From Verrucomicrobiota bacterium (GTDB lineage Bacteria > Verrucomicrobiota > Kiritimatiellia > Kiritimatiellales > Tichowtungiaceae): DNA of 8,609 nucleotides. Under the pieces are notes generated by a model that saw only the letters and a program-made list of their open reading frames with translations, did no database searches and was not told where the DNA came from. The DNA lies in contig JADYZA010000213.1 of the NCBI GenBank assembly GCA_020853375.1, positions 1 through 8,609 on the forward strand, written 5' to 3'. Shown in pieces: positions 1 through 7,705 of the stretch; the stretch's first letter is position 1; the number at the start of each line of letters is the position of its first letter. The position numbers and the translations under genes were made by a program.

Positions 1-213
1 GACCTCATGAAGGTTGCCGGCGTACAGATGCTCATCAACACGCCCAGCGGGCCGGTTTCTCGCGTCGACGAAATCAAAATCCGCTCCGAAGCCATTCTGC
101 GCGGATTACCGATCGTCACCACCCGCTCCGGCGCCGAAGCCACAGTCCGCGCCATCCGCTATGTCAGTCAGAACGATTGGGACGTTAAACCGATTCAGGA
201 TTACCACGCGTAA
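1..213 (+). CDS. carB: Carbamoyl-phosphate synthase large subunit, C-terminal end (partial)
   Basis: Only the last 70 residues are present; the reading frame is open from base 1 and ends at TAA 211-213. CarB makes carbamoyl phosphate from bicarbonate, ammonia (delivered by the CarA glutaminase) and two ATP, feeding arginine and pyrimidine synthesis in the cytoplasm. What is visible is the second half of the C-terminal MGS-like regulatory domain. It contains the INTPSG strand-loop (residues 12-17), a following R-x-D-E-x-x-IR helix start (21-28), the P-I-V-T-T strand with a GAEA turn (37-47), and a terminal P-I-Q-D-Y-H-A resembling the common CarB ending LQEYHA. This domain binds allosteric effectors such as UMP in the E. 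coli enzyme; which effectors act here cannot be judged. The ATG at 7 is an internal methionine, not a start. The creatininase-family gene begins 13 bases after the stop, so co-transcription is likely. Confidence 0.9.
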   Translation, partial: DLMKVAGVQMLINTPSGPVSRVDEIKIRSEAILRGLPIVTTRSGAEATVRAIRYVSQNDWDVKPIQDYHA

Positions 214-214
214 A

Positions 215-220
215 AAGGAG
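215..220 (+). promoter_or_regulatory. Ribosome binding site of the creatininase-family gene
   Basis: AAGGAG lies six bases before the ATG at 227, directly after the carB stop codon. It decides the start of the next gene. The frame stays open further upstream (to an ATG at 14), but that stretch overlaps carB out of frame and has no comparable site. Confidence 0.85.
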
Positions 221-226
221 AAGGTT

Positions 227-1090
227 ATGAAGGCTAATCACAGTGACGTTTTTTTTCCGGTGATGGAGCACATGACCGTTAAGGAAGTTCGGGATTATCT
301 CCAGCGGAAGCAGTCGATTATTCTGCCCATCGGCGTGACGGAACAGCACGGATATCATTTGCCGCTGGAGACAGACTCGCTGATCGCGAGGAATCTCGGA
401 AAAATGATTGGCGTGAAGACGGATATTCTTGTGGCCCCGGTGATGCAGGCTTCTTTCTCCGGCGGGGGCTGTCCGGGGACGATCAATATTTCCCCTGCGG
501 TGATGTCGCTGGTTGTGCGAGATACGCTTCTTTCCCTGTTTGCGCAGGGTTTCCGCAACTTCTATCTGTTTCCCTGTCACGGCGGCAGTGAAAATATGCG
601 GGCGCTGGAAGATGCCCTGCGGCTTTTGCTGCGGATGAATCCTGATTTTGACGAGGCGTTGATCGCACTGATGCCGGTCTGGAAATTTGATCCGGAATGC
701 ATTGGCTGGAACAAGGCGATGAAGGAGAACGACTGGCACGCCGGCTGGCTGGAAACCTCCATGGTGATGGCGCTGGAACCCGGCAAAGTCCGCATGGATC
801 AGCTGACGATGGACGCAGAGCCGTTGCGCAGTTTGATGATTGAGCATCCCGATAATTATCAGCAGGCGGAAAAGATTGTGGATGACAAATTTGTGGTGCC
901 GCGTTTGACGCAACGGCCAGATGTTAAAGTGGGCGTGATGGGCTTCCCCGAACGCGCGAACCGCGAGGCGGGCGTAAAGATCGTCGAGTCCATTGTGAAC
1001 GCCGTGGCTGAAAAAATTATGGATATCGAGTCTCGCGCGGACGGAATTTATAAAGAAATCGAATTTAAACCGGAGCCGTTGATTCTTTGA
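227..1090 (+). CDS. Creatininase-family metal-dependent amidohydrolase
   Basis: This 287-residue protein belongs to the creatininase / creatinine amidohydrolase fold family, which includes creatininase, the FAPy deformylase ArfB and the mycofactocin peptidase MftE. These are cytoplasmic enzymes that use two metal ions to hydrolyse amide or cyclic amide bonds. The signature blocks are all present. LPIGVTEQHGYHLPLETD spans residues 33-50, with the expected ligands Glu39, His41 and Asp50. PCHGGSEN (116-123) supplies His118 and possibly Glu122. WHAGWLETS (170-178) matches the family HAG-x2-ETS block. The metal site therefore looks intact and the enzyme should be active. The length is slightly above the usual 240-270 because of a charged C-terminal tail (about 265-287). 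There is no signal peptide. The ATG at 227 is chosen for its ribosome binding site and because it clears carB. The TGA stop overlaps the next start (TGATG). The substrate is unknown; creatinine itself is not implied by family membership. Confidence 0.9.
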   Translation: MKANHSDVFFPVMEHMTVKEVRDYLQRKQSIILPIGVTEQHGYHLPLETDSLIARNLGKMIGVKTDILVAPVMQASFSGGGCPGTINISPAVMSLVVRDTLLSLFAQGFRNFYLFPCHGGSENMRALEDALRLLLRMNPDFDEALIALMPVWKFDPECIGWNKAMKENDWHAGWLETSMVMALEPGKVRMDQLTMDAEPLRSLMIEHPDNYQQAEKIVDDKFVVPRLTQRPDVKVGVMGFPERANREAGVKIVESIVNAVAEKIMDIESRADGIYKEIEFKPEPLIL

Positions 1091-1725
1091 TGCCGACGCA
1101 ACTCATCGACCTAACCCGCGTCATACCTGACGATGCGGTCGCAGTAACCGGACAAGACCTGTATATCACGCCGGAGAAGGGCCGCCCATACACAGCACAT
1201 CTCCACAACTTTCATCACGGTTCGATGATTGGAACCTATATCGACTTTCCCGGACACATCCAGGAAACGGATGACGGACTGGACTCATCCAGCTGGCCGC
1301 TTGATCGCCTGTTCCGGGTGGATACGACGGTTATTCATTTGGATAAACCCAATCGCTCCGGCCCGGTGACGGCGGACGAGCTGTTTTCCGCCTGCCCTCG
1401 CCCCGTCAGCGGCGGCGGATTGATTATCAATGCACTGGGAACGCGGGCCCCGAATGATATCGAGTATCGCAGCGTGTATCTTGATTCAAGCGCGTCGGCG
1501 TGGATCGTCGAACAGGGCATTCATCTGCTGGTTTCGGATATTTACGAGAGCCAGACGCTGCACGGCGTGTTTGGAGATTTTTTTGAAGCGGGCATTGCCA
1601 CGGTCTGCCACCCCGCCAACCTTCATTTACTGACCAAGCCAACAGTAAAGCTCACCGCCCTTCCCGCCTGCTTCGCCGGAGTAACCCAATTGCCATGCCG
1701 ACTGGTGGCAGAAATGGAACTATGA
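1090..1725 (+). CDS. Cyclase / kynurenine formamidase-family protein with altered metal site
   Basis: The 211-residue protein has the layout of the cyclase family (PF04199 type: kynurenine formamidase KynB, isatin hydrolase), metal-dependent amide hydrolases. It opens with LIDLTRVI (5-12), typical of the family N-terminus. The family's H-x-G-T-H-x-D-x-P-x-H block appears as M-I-G-T-Y-I-D-F-P-G-H at 46-56, so the first two metal-binding histidines are Met46 and Tyr50, while Asp52 and His56 remain. In the C-terminal block, His158 is kept. The family Glu ligand (as in I-V-E-N-L) aligns best with Cys173 in TVCHPANL (171-178). The metal site is thus either changed or lost, and the protein may be a non-catalytic partner or use different chemistry. 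The start is the ATG at 1090, which overlaps the upstream TGA by one base. No good ribosome binding site is visible, so translation probably depends on coupling. The stop overlaps the next start as ATGA. The fold assignment is fairly secure; the function is unknown. Confidence 0.75.
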   Translation: MPTQLIDLTRVIPDDAVAVTGQDLYITPEKGRPYTAHLHNFHHGSMIGTYIDFPGHIQETDDGLDSSSWPLDRLFRVDTTVIHLDKPNRSGPVTADELFSACPRPVSGGGLIINALGTRAPNDIEYRSVYLDSSASAWIVEQGIHLLVSDIYESQTLHGVFGDFFEAGIATVCHPANLHLLTKPTVKLTALPACFAGVTQLPCRLVAEMEL

Positions 1726-3158
1726 AAAAACCAGACATTGTAAAAGCACTGAAAGCTCTCGGCTTGCGAACAGGCGACCACGTCATCCTGCATAGTTCTC
1801 TGTCCAGTATCGGTCACGTTTCGGGCGGAGCAGACACCGTGATCGACGCTTTCCTGAATGTGCTGGGCAAGAACGGGACTCTCGTTGTTCCAACCTTTGG
1901 AAAGCTCGGAATCATTACCGAGGTGGTCAAAACCCGGCCAAACGCTGTGCGAAGCATACATCCTCTGGCTTCTGTGGCGGCCATCGGCGGCAAGGCCAAT
2001 GAAATTTGCAAAGATCACTGGAAAGCCCCAACCGCTCATGGTGCCGGAACGCCCTATACCCGTCTGAGCGACCTCGGCGGAATCATCTGTCTGCTGGGCG
2101 TGGATCATGATCGCAACACCACACTGCACACCGTGGAAGCCTTGCTCAAACTGCCGTACCTCGCACGAACAACGAAACGCACCTTCGATACTCCCGAAGG
2201 TCCGCAGACCAAATCATGGGATTTCTTTCCCGGCCCGCACCGCAATTTTATCGGACTGGATCGCCTGTTCACCGCCGCTGGCAAACAAACGATCGGATCT
2301 CTCGGCAACGCGACCGTTCGCCTGATCAAGGCGCGCGACCTCATTGAGCTGGGACTGGAAGTTGGTAAAAAAGATCCGGCGTTTGCTTTGTGTGAAAATC
2401 CCGCTTGCGCGGATTGTGTCGCACAGAGGGCGGCCCTTCGCCCCGATGTATTTCAACGGAAACCGTATACCGTGGCGGCCTCCGCCGCGCTGGCCGGACG
2501 CACCGTTCCTGAAATGATTGAAAACCTGCGCGCCGCCGGCATTGCTGCCGTGGAACTGGATGCCGTTCAGGGACGGTCTGTTGAACAAATGAGCACCGCG
2601 GAGATCAAGAGGATCGTTTCCGAATTCAAGGCCGCGGAGATTCAGGTTATCGCCGTCCGCCTCCATGCGATCACTAAAACATTTAAGGAAATCCTCAAGG
2701 CCACAGCCGATGCGAAAATCGCTAAAGTGGTCATGCCGCTATCCGCTCAAGCCGCAGACCATGCCCGCGCGGCAAAAAAACTGAAATTGAAAATCTCCTT
2801 TTTCAACGTCATTCACGACAGCGCCGAGGTGTCAGACATTCTGCTCGAACTGAAACAGAAGCGGATTCAGGCGGGATTCACATTCAACGCGGCCGCCTTT
2901 GCCCGCGCCGGAGAAAAACCTTTTCTGGTGAGCTCTAAGGCTAAGCTGAATCGGTTCATCGACGGACTCGATATTGAAGATATGACGTTTGACGGGCTTG
3001 CGCAGGAACCGGCGCACGGAAACGCGGAAATCAGAGAGATGGTTTCCATTCTAAACTGCCACGGCTTCAACGGAACCATGACGCTGGGCGCCGGAAACAG
3101 AAACCTTGTAAGCCTGCGCCGGTTGGCAGAGGTCTTGAGCAGCTGGATCACGGAATAG
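1722..3158 (+). CDS. AAC(3)-type N-acetyltransferase domain fused to a degenerate TIM-barrel domain
   Basis: This 478-residue protein has two parts. Residues 1 to about 215 match the AAC(3) (Antibiotic_NAT) family of acetyl-CoA-dependent N-acetyltransferases: GD-x-V-x-LHSSLSSIG (18-31), GTLVVPTF (52-59), RS-x-HPLAS (78-84), a GTPY-x-RL segment (109-115), LLGVDHDRNTTLH (124-136) with the expected catalytic His136, and Glu139. A linker follows with Cys224, Cys229 and Cys232. From about 248 to the end there is a repeated beta-alpha pattern like sugar isomerase / AP endonuclease 2 TIM barrels, including a helix TVPEMIENLRAAGI and the strand AAVELD. The residues that normally bind metal there appear replaced (Phe361, Asn389, Ala392, Gly456 at the expected Glu, Asp, His, Glu places), so this part is probably not an isomerase. 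ATG 1722 gives the normal family N-terminus; the ATG at 1695 only adds a poor extension. The family name should not be read as aminoglycoside resistance: many members act on other amines, and the operon context points to metabolism. Confidence 0.8.
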   Translation: MKKPDIVKALKALGLRTGDHVILHSSLSSIGHVSGGADTVIDAFLNVLGKNGTLVVPTFGKLGIITEVVKTRPNAVRSIHPLASVAAIGGKANEICKDHWKAPTAHGAGTPYTRLSDLGGIICLLGVDHDRNTTLHTVEALLKLPYLARTTKRTFDTPEGPQTKSWDFFPGPHRNFIGLDRLFTAAGKQTIGSLGNATVRLIKARDLIELGLEVGKKDPAFALCENPACADCVAQRAALRPDVFQRKPYTVAASAALAGRTVPEMIENLRAAGIAAVELDAVQGRSVEQMSTAEIKRIVSEFKAAEIQVIAVRLHAITKTFKEILKATADAKIAKVVMPLSAQAADHARAAKKLKLKISFFNVIHDSAEVSDILLELKQKRIQAGFTFNAAAFARAGEKPFLVSSKAKLNRFIDGLDIEDMTFDGLAQEPAHGNAEIREMVSILNCHGFNGTMTLGAGNRNLVSLRRLAEVLSSWITE

Positions 3159-3180
3159 ATTTAAACGTTCCAACCTTCAG

Positions 3181-3205
3181 AAAAAAAGCGTAGGCAGACC
3201 TGCGC
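3181..3205 (-). terminator. Probable intrinsic terminator of the efflux operon
   Basis: Read on the - strand, a GCGCAGG / CCTACGC stem (seven positions, one C-A mismatch) closes a four-base loop and is followed at once by seven T residues. It starts 12 bases beyond the stop codon of the RND/OMF gene. The same hairpin on the + strand has a G-U pair in place of the mismatch but no following T run, so it is best oriented for the leftward operon. It may also slow + strand transcripts arriving from the convergent operon, whose stop is at 3158. Confidence 0.6.
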
Positions 3206-3217
3206 ACTCCACATGGA

Positions 3218-6200
3218 CTACTCCATCGGCGTCCAGCCGCCGCCGAGCGCTTTGTAGAGTTGAATCAGATCGAGTGTGATGGCGCTGCGGCTTTGCACAA
3301 GCTGATCTTCGAGAATAAGCCGGGCGCGTTGTCCGTCGATGACCGAATCAAAATTGACCAGTCCGTTTTTATAACGGTCACCAGCCAGCTCAACCGCTGT
3401 GCGCGAGGCGGCAACGGCGGCATCCAAGGATTGGATACGCTGCTGCTCGTTCGCAAAGGCACTGAGGGCGTCACGGGTTTCCTGCACGGCTGAGAGCACG
3501 GTTGTCTCGTAAGCGGCCAGCGCCTGTTCCTGCGAGGCTTTCTGCACTTCGATGCGGTTGCGGACAGCGCCCATGTTGAAAATGGCCCAGCGGATGCCCG
3601 GACCGATGCTGTAAAACTCGCTTCCTGATTTCACCAGCGATGAGGCGTGAAGCGCTTCGATGCCGACAGAACCGTTCAGCGTCAACTTCGGATAAAGGTC
3701 GGATTCAGCAACGCCGATCCGCGCGGTTTCGGCGGCCAGTTTACGTTCCGCTTTGCGCACATCCGGACGGCGGCGCAGCAGGTCGGCGGGAATTCCGGTG
3801 ACAGCCTGTGTCGACACAACCGGAATCGCCTTTCCGGCGCTCAGCCGGTCGTGAAGCGATCCGGGTATGACGCCGGTGAGCACGGCCAGCGCGTTGAGGC
3901 TCTGCTCTACAGCAGTTTCGAGCGAAGGAACGGTCGCGCGGGTGCTTTCCAGATTGTAGCGCGCCTGCTGAAGAGCCAGTTCGCCGATCAATCCGCTTTC
4001 AAACTGCGACTTGAGCAGATCGTAGGTCTGCTGCTGAATTTCGAGATTGGAATGTGCAACCCGTAACCGCTGCTGTGCCGTGCGCAGCAGGACATAACTG
4101 CGGGCGGTTTCGGCGGCCAGCGAAACCTGCACATCGGCACGGCCGGCATCTTTGGCTTCCAGCGCGGCAACCGCCGCCTGAACGGAACGGCGCGATCCGC
4201 CGAAAAGATCAATTTCCCAGGCGGCATCAAAACCGGCACCGTAAATGTCTCTTTCGCCCAGACTCATCACAGAAACTTCAGTGCTGGATTTTGTCCGGGT
4301 AAACTTTCCAGACGCATCAAGCTGCGGGCCGAGCGAAGCGCGGGCGATGCCTAGCTGGGCGCGAGCGGCACGGACCGCGGCGACCGCCGATTTCAGGTCA
4401 TGATTGTTCTGCAACGCTTCATCGACGAGCGTGGTCAGCTCCGGATCGTTCAATGTCGTCCACCATGTTGCAGGCAGCTCCGCGGGCTGTCCGTTGAGTT
4501 GCGGCAGTTGCGGTTTTTTATAATCCGGGCCGACGGAGAGACAGCCGCCGAAGAGAAATGGAATCAGCAGGATAACAAGCAGATGCAGTTTATCTTTCCC
4601 AGGAAGAACCTTGCGTCCTTTTTCGCGCAGGGTCTGGAACAGCACATAAAGCGCGGGAATCAGCACGATTCCGAACACTGTGGCGACAGTCATTCCCCAG
4701 AATACAGTCGAACCGATCGAGCGGCGCGCGGCGGATCCGGCTCCGGTAGCGAAGACCATCGGCAGAACGCCGAGAATGAAGGTGAAGGCGGTCATGAGCA
4801 CGGCTCGGAACCGCTGTCCGGCTCCGTCCGCAGCGGCATCAATGATCGAGAGACCCTCTTCGCGCCGGGTTTTGGAAAACTCGACGATCAGAATGGCGTT
4901 CTTGCTGGAAAGACCGACGAGCAGGATGAGTCCGAGCTGGGCATAGACGCTGAGCGGCAGATGCATGATGAACAGACCGATCAGCGCGCCGAGGCTGGCC
5001 ACGGCGGTCGAGAGCATCACCGGAATCGGAATGGTCCAGCTTTCATACTGCGCGACAAGGAAGAGATAACCGAAGAGCAGCGCCATCACGATCAGGACAG
5101 AAGATCCTCCGCTGGCTTTGGCTTCCTGATAACTCAGGCCTGACCAGTCGAACGTATAGCCCTCAGGCAGAGTTTCGTCTGCCACCTTGGTGACCAGCTT
5201 CATGGCATCGCCGCTGCTGACAAACGGAAGCGCAACAGCGGTGATAGCGGCCGTGGTAAACTTGTTATAGCGATCCACAGAACGAGGTGCCAGTGCCGGC
5301 GTGACATTGAGTACGCTGCCGAGCGGAACCATGGCCCCGGTCTGACTTTTCACGTAGAGCCGCTTGATATCGTCAATCTGATTACGGAACTCCCAGTCGG
5401 CCTGCACGATGGCTTTGTTGACCTGTCCTTCAAAGTTGACGTCATTGACGTAACGCGAGCCGAAATAGCTCTGAAGCGTGGAAAAAATATCGCTGACAGA
5501 GACTTTCATCAGGGATGCTTTGACACGATCCACATCCAGAAACAGGTGCGGCGTGTTGGCGGCGTATCCGCTGAACGCGTACATCATTCCCGGCGTGGTG
5601 TTGAGCTTCATCAGAAAGCTTTTCAGCACGGCGTCCAGCTTCTGCGGATCGCTGTCGTTAATCGCCTGCAGGCGGACATCCATCCCGCCGCTCCGGCCGA
5701 GTCCCATGATGGCGGGCGGGGCGAAGAGATTGATCTGCGCACCGGGAACGGCGGACAACTTGGCCTGCATCCGCTGCTGAATGGCTCCGATCTGCAGTTC
5801 CGAAGATTTCCGTTCGGCCCAGTTGTCGAGTCCGCATACAAATAAACCGACGTTTTCACCGGCACCGCCGATGAAGCTGTGACCTGTTATCGCAATCATG
5901 AAGGCAACACCGGGCTCGTTGCGAAGCGGGGTGACATATTCCTCCATTAACTGTTCCGTGCGCTGGCGGGTGGCACCTTCCGGCAGCTGGATCGCGCCGA
6001 AAAGCACACCTTGGTCTTCATCGGGAAGAAACGATGTGGAATTTAAGGATGAGAAGAGCCATATCCCGGCGGCCGTGCCCAGCAGGATGACCGTCGTCAG
6101 GATCAGACGGCGGGCCAGCCGGGTGGAGGTGCTGACATAGCGCTCGCGAACCTGATTGAGGCCGGTGTTGAACCAGCGCAGCGGACCGTGCTGTTTCGGT

Positions 6201-7705
6201 TTGATGACCTGCAGCAGCGTGGCGCACAGCGCCGGGCTGAGGGTCAGCGCATTGACTGTCGAAAAGAGTACGGCGGCGGAAATGGCTACCGCGAACTGCT
6301 GATAGATTTTCCCGACAATTCCGCCGACAAATCCGATCGGCACAAAGATGGCGAGCAGCACCAGCGTGGTGGCAATCACCGCGCCGCTGACCTGCTCCAT
6401 CGCTTTAATGGTCGCCGCTTTATGATCCAGCCCTTCGTGCTCCATCAGGTAAAGCACACGCTCCACCACCACAATGGCATCATCCACCACGACGCCGATG
6501 GCCAGAACAAGACCGAACAGCGTCAGTGTATTAATGCTGTAGCCGAAGGCCATCAGTACCGCGAAGGTGGCGCAGAGTGAAACCGGAATGGTCAGCGCGG
6601 GAATCAGCGTGGCGCGCCAGTCCTGCAGAAAAAGATAGCAGACTCCCACAACCAGCACGAAGGTCAGCAGAAGCGTCAGCACAATTTCATCAATGCAAAC
6701 CCGTACGAAGTTGGTGGCATCGTACGGCAGAATATATTCCATATCGGCGGGAAACTGCTTGCGCAGTGATTCCAGCTGCGTGCGGATGGCATCCATGGTG
6801 TTCAGTGCATTGGAGCCGGAGGCGCGGCTGACTGCGACCGCCACGGCGGTTTCGCCGTTATACCTGGCCCGGAAGGTGTAGTTGTCCGCACCCTTTTCAA
6901 CCCGGGCGACATCTTTCAGGAAAACCACCGCACCGTTGTCGCCGGTGCGAATGATGATGTTTTCAAAATCCGCCGGGTCATTAAGACGTCCCTGCGCTTT
7001 AAGCGTATAAGTGACATCAATAGAACCGTCTCCGGGAGCCGAACCGATTGACCCGACCGAGGCCTGAATGTTCTGGCTGCGAATGGCGGCAACCACTTCG
7101 TCCGGACCGATGCCCAGCGCCGAAAGGCGGCCGGAATCGAGCCAGACGCGCATGCTGTATTTCGGGCCGTATACATCTGCGCCGCTGACGCCGCGAATAC
7201 GCTCCAGGGCCGGTTTGATGATTTTGTAGGTGTAGTCGCTGAGTTGCAGTTCGCTCAAGGTGCCCTTGGGCGAGCGGATCATCACGAAGCCGAGCATGTC
7301 GGCGGATTGTGTCTTCACGGAAATGCCCTGCTGGGTCACTTCTGCCGGAAGCAGCGGCTGAGCCTGGGAAACACGGTTCTGTACCTGTACCTGCGCGATA
7401 TCCGGGTCGGTACCGACTTCGAAGGTCACCGTGAGAGCATAGGCTCCGGAGCTGTCCGCCGTCGACGACATGTAAATCATGTTATCGACGCCGTTCACTG
7501 AATCTTCAATCGGCCCGGCAACCGTATCGGCCAGCACTTCCGCACTGGCTCCCGGATAAAAGGCCGTCACGACAACCTGCGGCGGCGTGACCTGCGGATA
7601 CTGCGCAATCGGCAGCGAGAAAATCGAAAGAATCCCCGCCAGCGTCAGCACAATGGAAACAACGCCCGCCAGCCGCGGCCGTTCGATAAATACTCTGGAG
7701 ATCAT
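3218..7705 (-). CDS. RND multidrug efflux permease fused in frame to a NodT/OprM-type outer-membrane factor
   Basis: One uninterrupted frame of 1495 residues holds two normally separate proteins. Residues 1 to about 1031 are a complete HAE-1 (AcrB/MexB) proton-driven inner-membrane pump. It begins [14 protein letters not shown] and carries the TM4 relay pair Asp408-Asp409 in [12 protein letters not shown], the TM10 Lys935 in [13 protein letters not shown], and the periplasmic DEDQG segment. Residues 1031-1055 look like a lipoprotein signal: a basic stretch RKVLPGKDK, a hydrophobic core [14 protein letters not shown], and a lipobox ending G-G-Cys1055. Residues 1055-1495 are a full-length outer-membrane channel of the NodT family: VGPDYKKP after the Cys, WW and DPEL-x-x-L-x-x-EAL near the start, and internally repeated long helices and LRRRPDV. 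No ATG, GTG or TTG lies near the join, so separate translation is unlikely. The start at 7705 overlaps the adaptor stop (TAATG) and has a strong ribosome binding site. Drug specificity cannot be told. Confidence 0.92.
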   Translation of the reverse strand: MISRVFIERPRLAGVVSIVLTLAGILSIFSLPIAQYPQVTPPQVVVTAFYPGASAEVLADTVAGPIEDSVNGVDNMIYMSSTADSSGAYALTVTFEVGTDPDIAQVQVQNRVSQAQPLLPAEVTQQGISVKTQSADMLGFVMIRSPKGTLSELQLSDYTYKIIKPALERIRGVSGADVYGPKYSMRVWLDSGRLSALGIGPDEVVAAIRSQNIQASVGSIGSAPGDGSIDVTYTLKAQGRLNDPADFENIIIRTGDNGAVVFLKDVARVEKGADNYTFRARYNGETAVAVAVSRASGSNALNTMDAIRTQLESLRKQFPADMEYILPYDATNFVRVCIDEIVLTLLLTFVLVVGVCYLFLQDWRATLIPALTIPVSLCATFAVLMAFGYSINTLTLFGLVLAIGVVVDDAIVVVERVLYLMEHEGLDHKAATIKAMEQVSGAVIATTLVLLAIFVPIGFVGGIVGKIYQQFAVAISAAVLFSTVNALTLSPALCATLLQVIKPKQHGPLRWFNTGLNQVRERYVSTSTRLARRLILTTVILLGTAAGIWLFSSLNSTSFLPDEDQGVLFGAIQLPEGATRQRTEQLMEEYVTPLRNEPGVAFMIAITGHSFIGGAGENVGLFVCGLDNWAERKSSELQIGAIQQRMQAKLSAVPGAQINLFAPPAIMGLGRSGGMDVRLQAINDSDPQKLDAVLKSFLMKLNTTPGMMYAFSGYAANTPHLFLDVDRVKASLMKVSVSDIFSTLQSYFGSRYVNDVNFEGQVNKAIVQADWEFRNQIDDIKRLYVKSQTGAMVPLGSVLNVTPALAPRSVDRYNKFTTAAITAVALPFVSSGDAMKLVTKVADETLPEGYTFDWSGLSYQEAKASGGSSVLIVMALLFGYLFLVAQYESWTIPIPVMLSTAVASLGALIGLFIMHLPLSVYAQLGLILLVGLSSKNAILIVEFSKTRREEGLSIIDAAADGAGQRFRAVLMTAFTFILGVLPMVFATGAGSAARRSIGSTVFWGMTVATVFGIVLIPALYVLFQTLREKGRKVLPGKDKLHLLVILLIPFLFGGCLSVGPDYKKPQLPQLNGQPAELPATWWTTLNDPELTTLVDEALQNNHDLKSAVAAVRAARAQLGIARASLGPQLDASGKFTRTKSSTEVSVMSLGERDIYGAGFDAAWEIDLFGGSRRSVQAAVAALEAKDAGRADVQVSLAAETARSYVLLRTAQQRLRVAHSNLEIQQQTYDLLKSQFESGLIGELALQQARYNLESTRATVPSLETAVEQSLNALAVLTGVIPGSLHDRLSAGKAIPVVSTQAVTGIPADLLRRRPDVRKAERKLAAETARIGVAESDLYPKLTLNGSVGIEALHASSLVKSGSEFYSIGPGIRWAIFNMGAVRNRIEVQKASQEQALAAYETTVLSAVQETRDALSAFANEQQRIQSLDAAVAASRTAVELAGDRYKNGLVNFDSVIDGQRARLILEDQLVQSRSAITLDLIQLYKALGGGWTPME
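4541..4615 (-). other. Internal lipoprotein signal sequence at the permease/channel join
   Basis: This stretch encodes residues 1031-1055 of the fusion protein: a basic n-region, a 14-residue hydrophobic core and the lipobox Leu-Phe-Gly-Gly-Cys with the Cys at 4541-4543. AcrB-type permeases end in the cytoplasm, so this segment would act as a thirteenth membrane helix that sends the channel domain to the periplasm. If signal peptidase II cuts before Cys1055, the channel would be released as a lipoprotein. Residue +2 is Leu, not Asp, which in the enterobacterial Lol rule favours the outer membrane. The Phe at -3 is not the most common lipobox residue. Cleavage is inferred, not shown. Confidence 0.65.

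Noticed and set aside
14..226. N-terminal extension of the creatininase-family gene to the ATG at 14
   Set aside because: It lies out of frame over the carB coding end, has no family similarity, and a good ribosome binding site (215-220) marks the ATG at 227.
185..913. A 242-codon open frame on the - strand
   Set aside because: It is antisense to the creatininase-family gene; its translation is rich in His, Arg and Gln with no recognisable domain, as expected for a shadow frame.
1623..2129. A 168-codon open frame on the - strand
   Set aside because: It is antisense to the end of the cyclase-family gene and the start of the AAC(3) gene, both of which show clear family motifs.
1722..2400. Aminoglycoside resistance gene
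   Set aside because: The AAC(3) fold is clear, but many family members are not resistance enzymes. The metabolic operon, the C-terminal fusion and the absence of mobile elements argue against an acquired resistance gene.
3159..3217. Small gene or promoter in the convergent gap
   Set aside because: The gap is about 59 bases between two stop codons and is mostly filled by the terminator hairpin; no start codon with a ribosome binding site fits.
4541..4630. Separate internal translation start for the outer-membrane channel
   Set aside because: No ATG, GTG or TTG occurs in frame just before the signal sequence. Only rare CTG codons exist, one of them some distance after a GGGAAAG stretch, which is weak evidence.
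4400..5143. A 247-codon open frame on the + strand
   Set aside because: It is antisense to the permease/channel join; its highly charged, low-complexity translation reflects codon bias of the real - strand gene.
6188..6580. A 130-codon open frame on the + strand
   Set aside because: It is antisense to conserved permease helices including the Asp408-Asp409 region, with no domain of its own.
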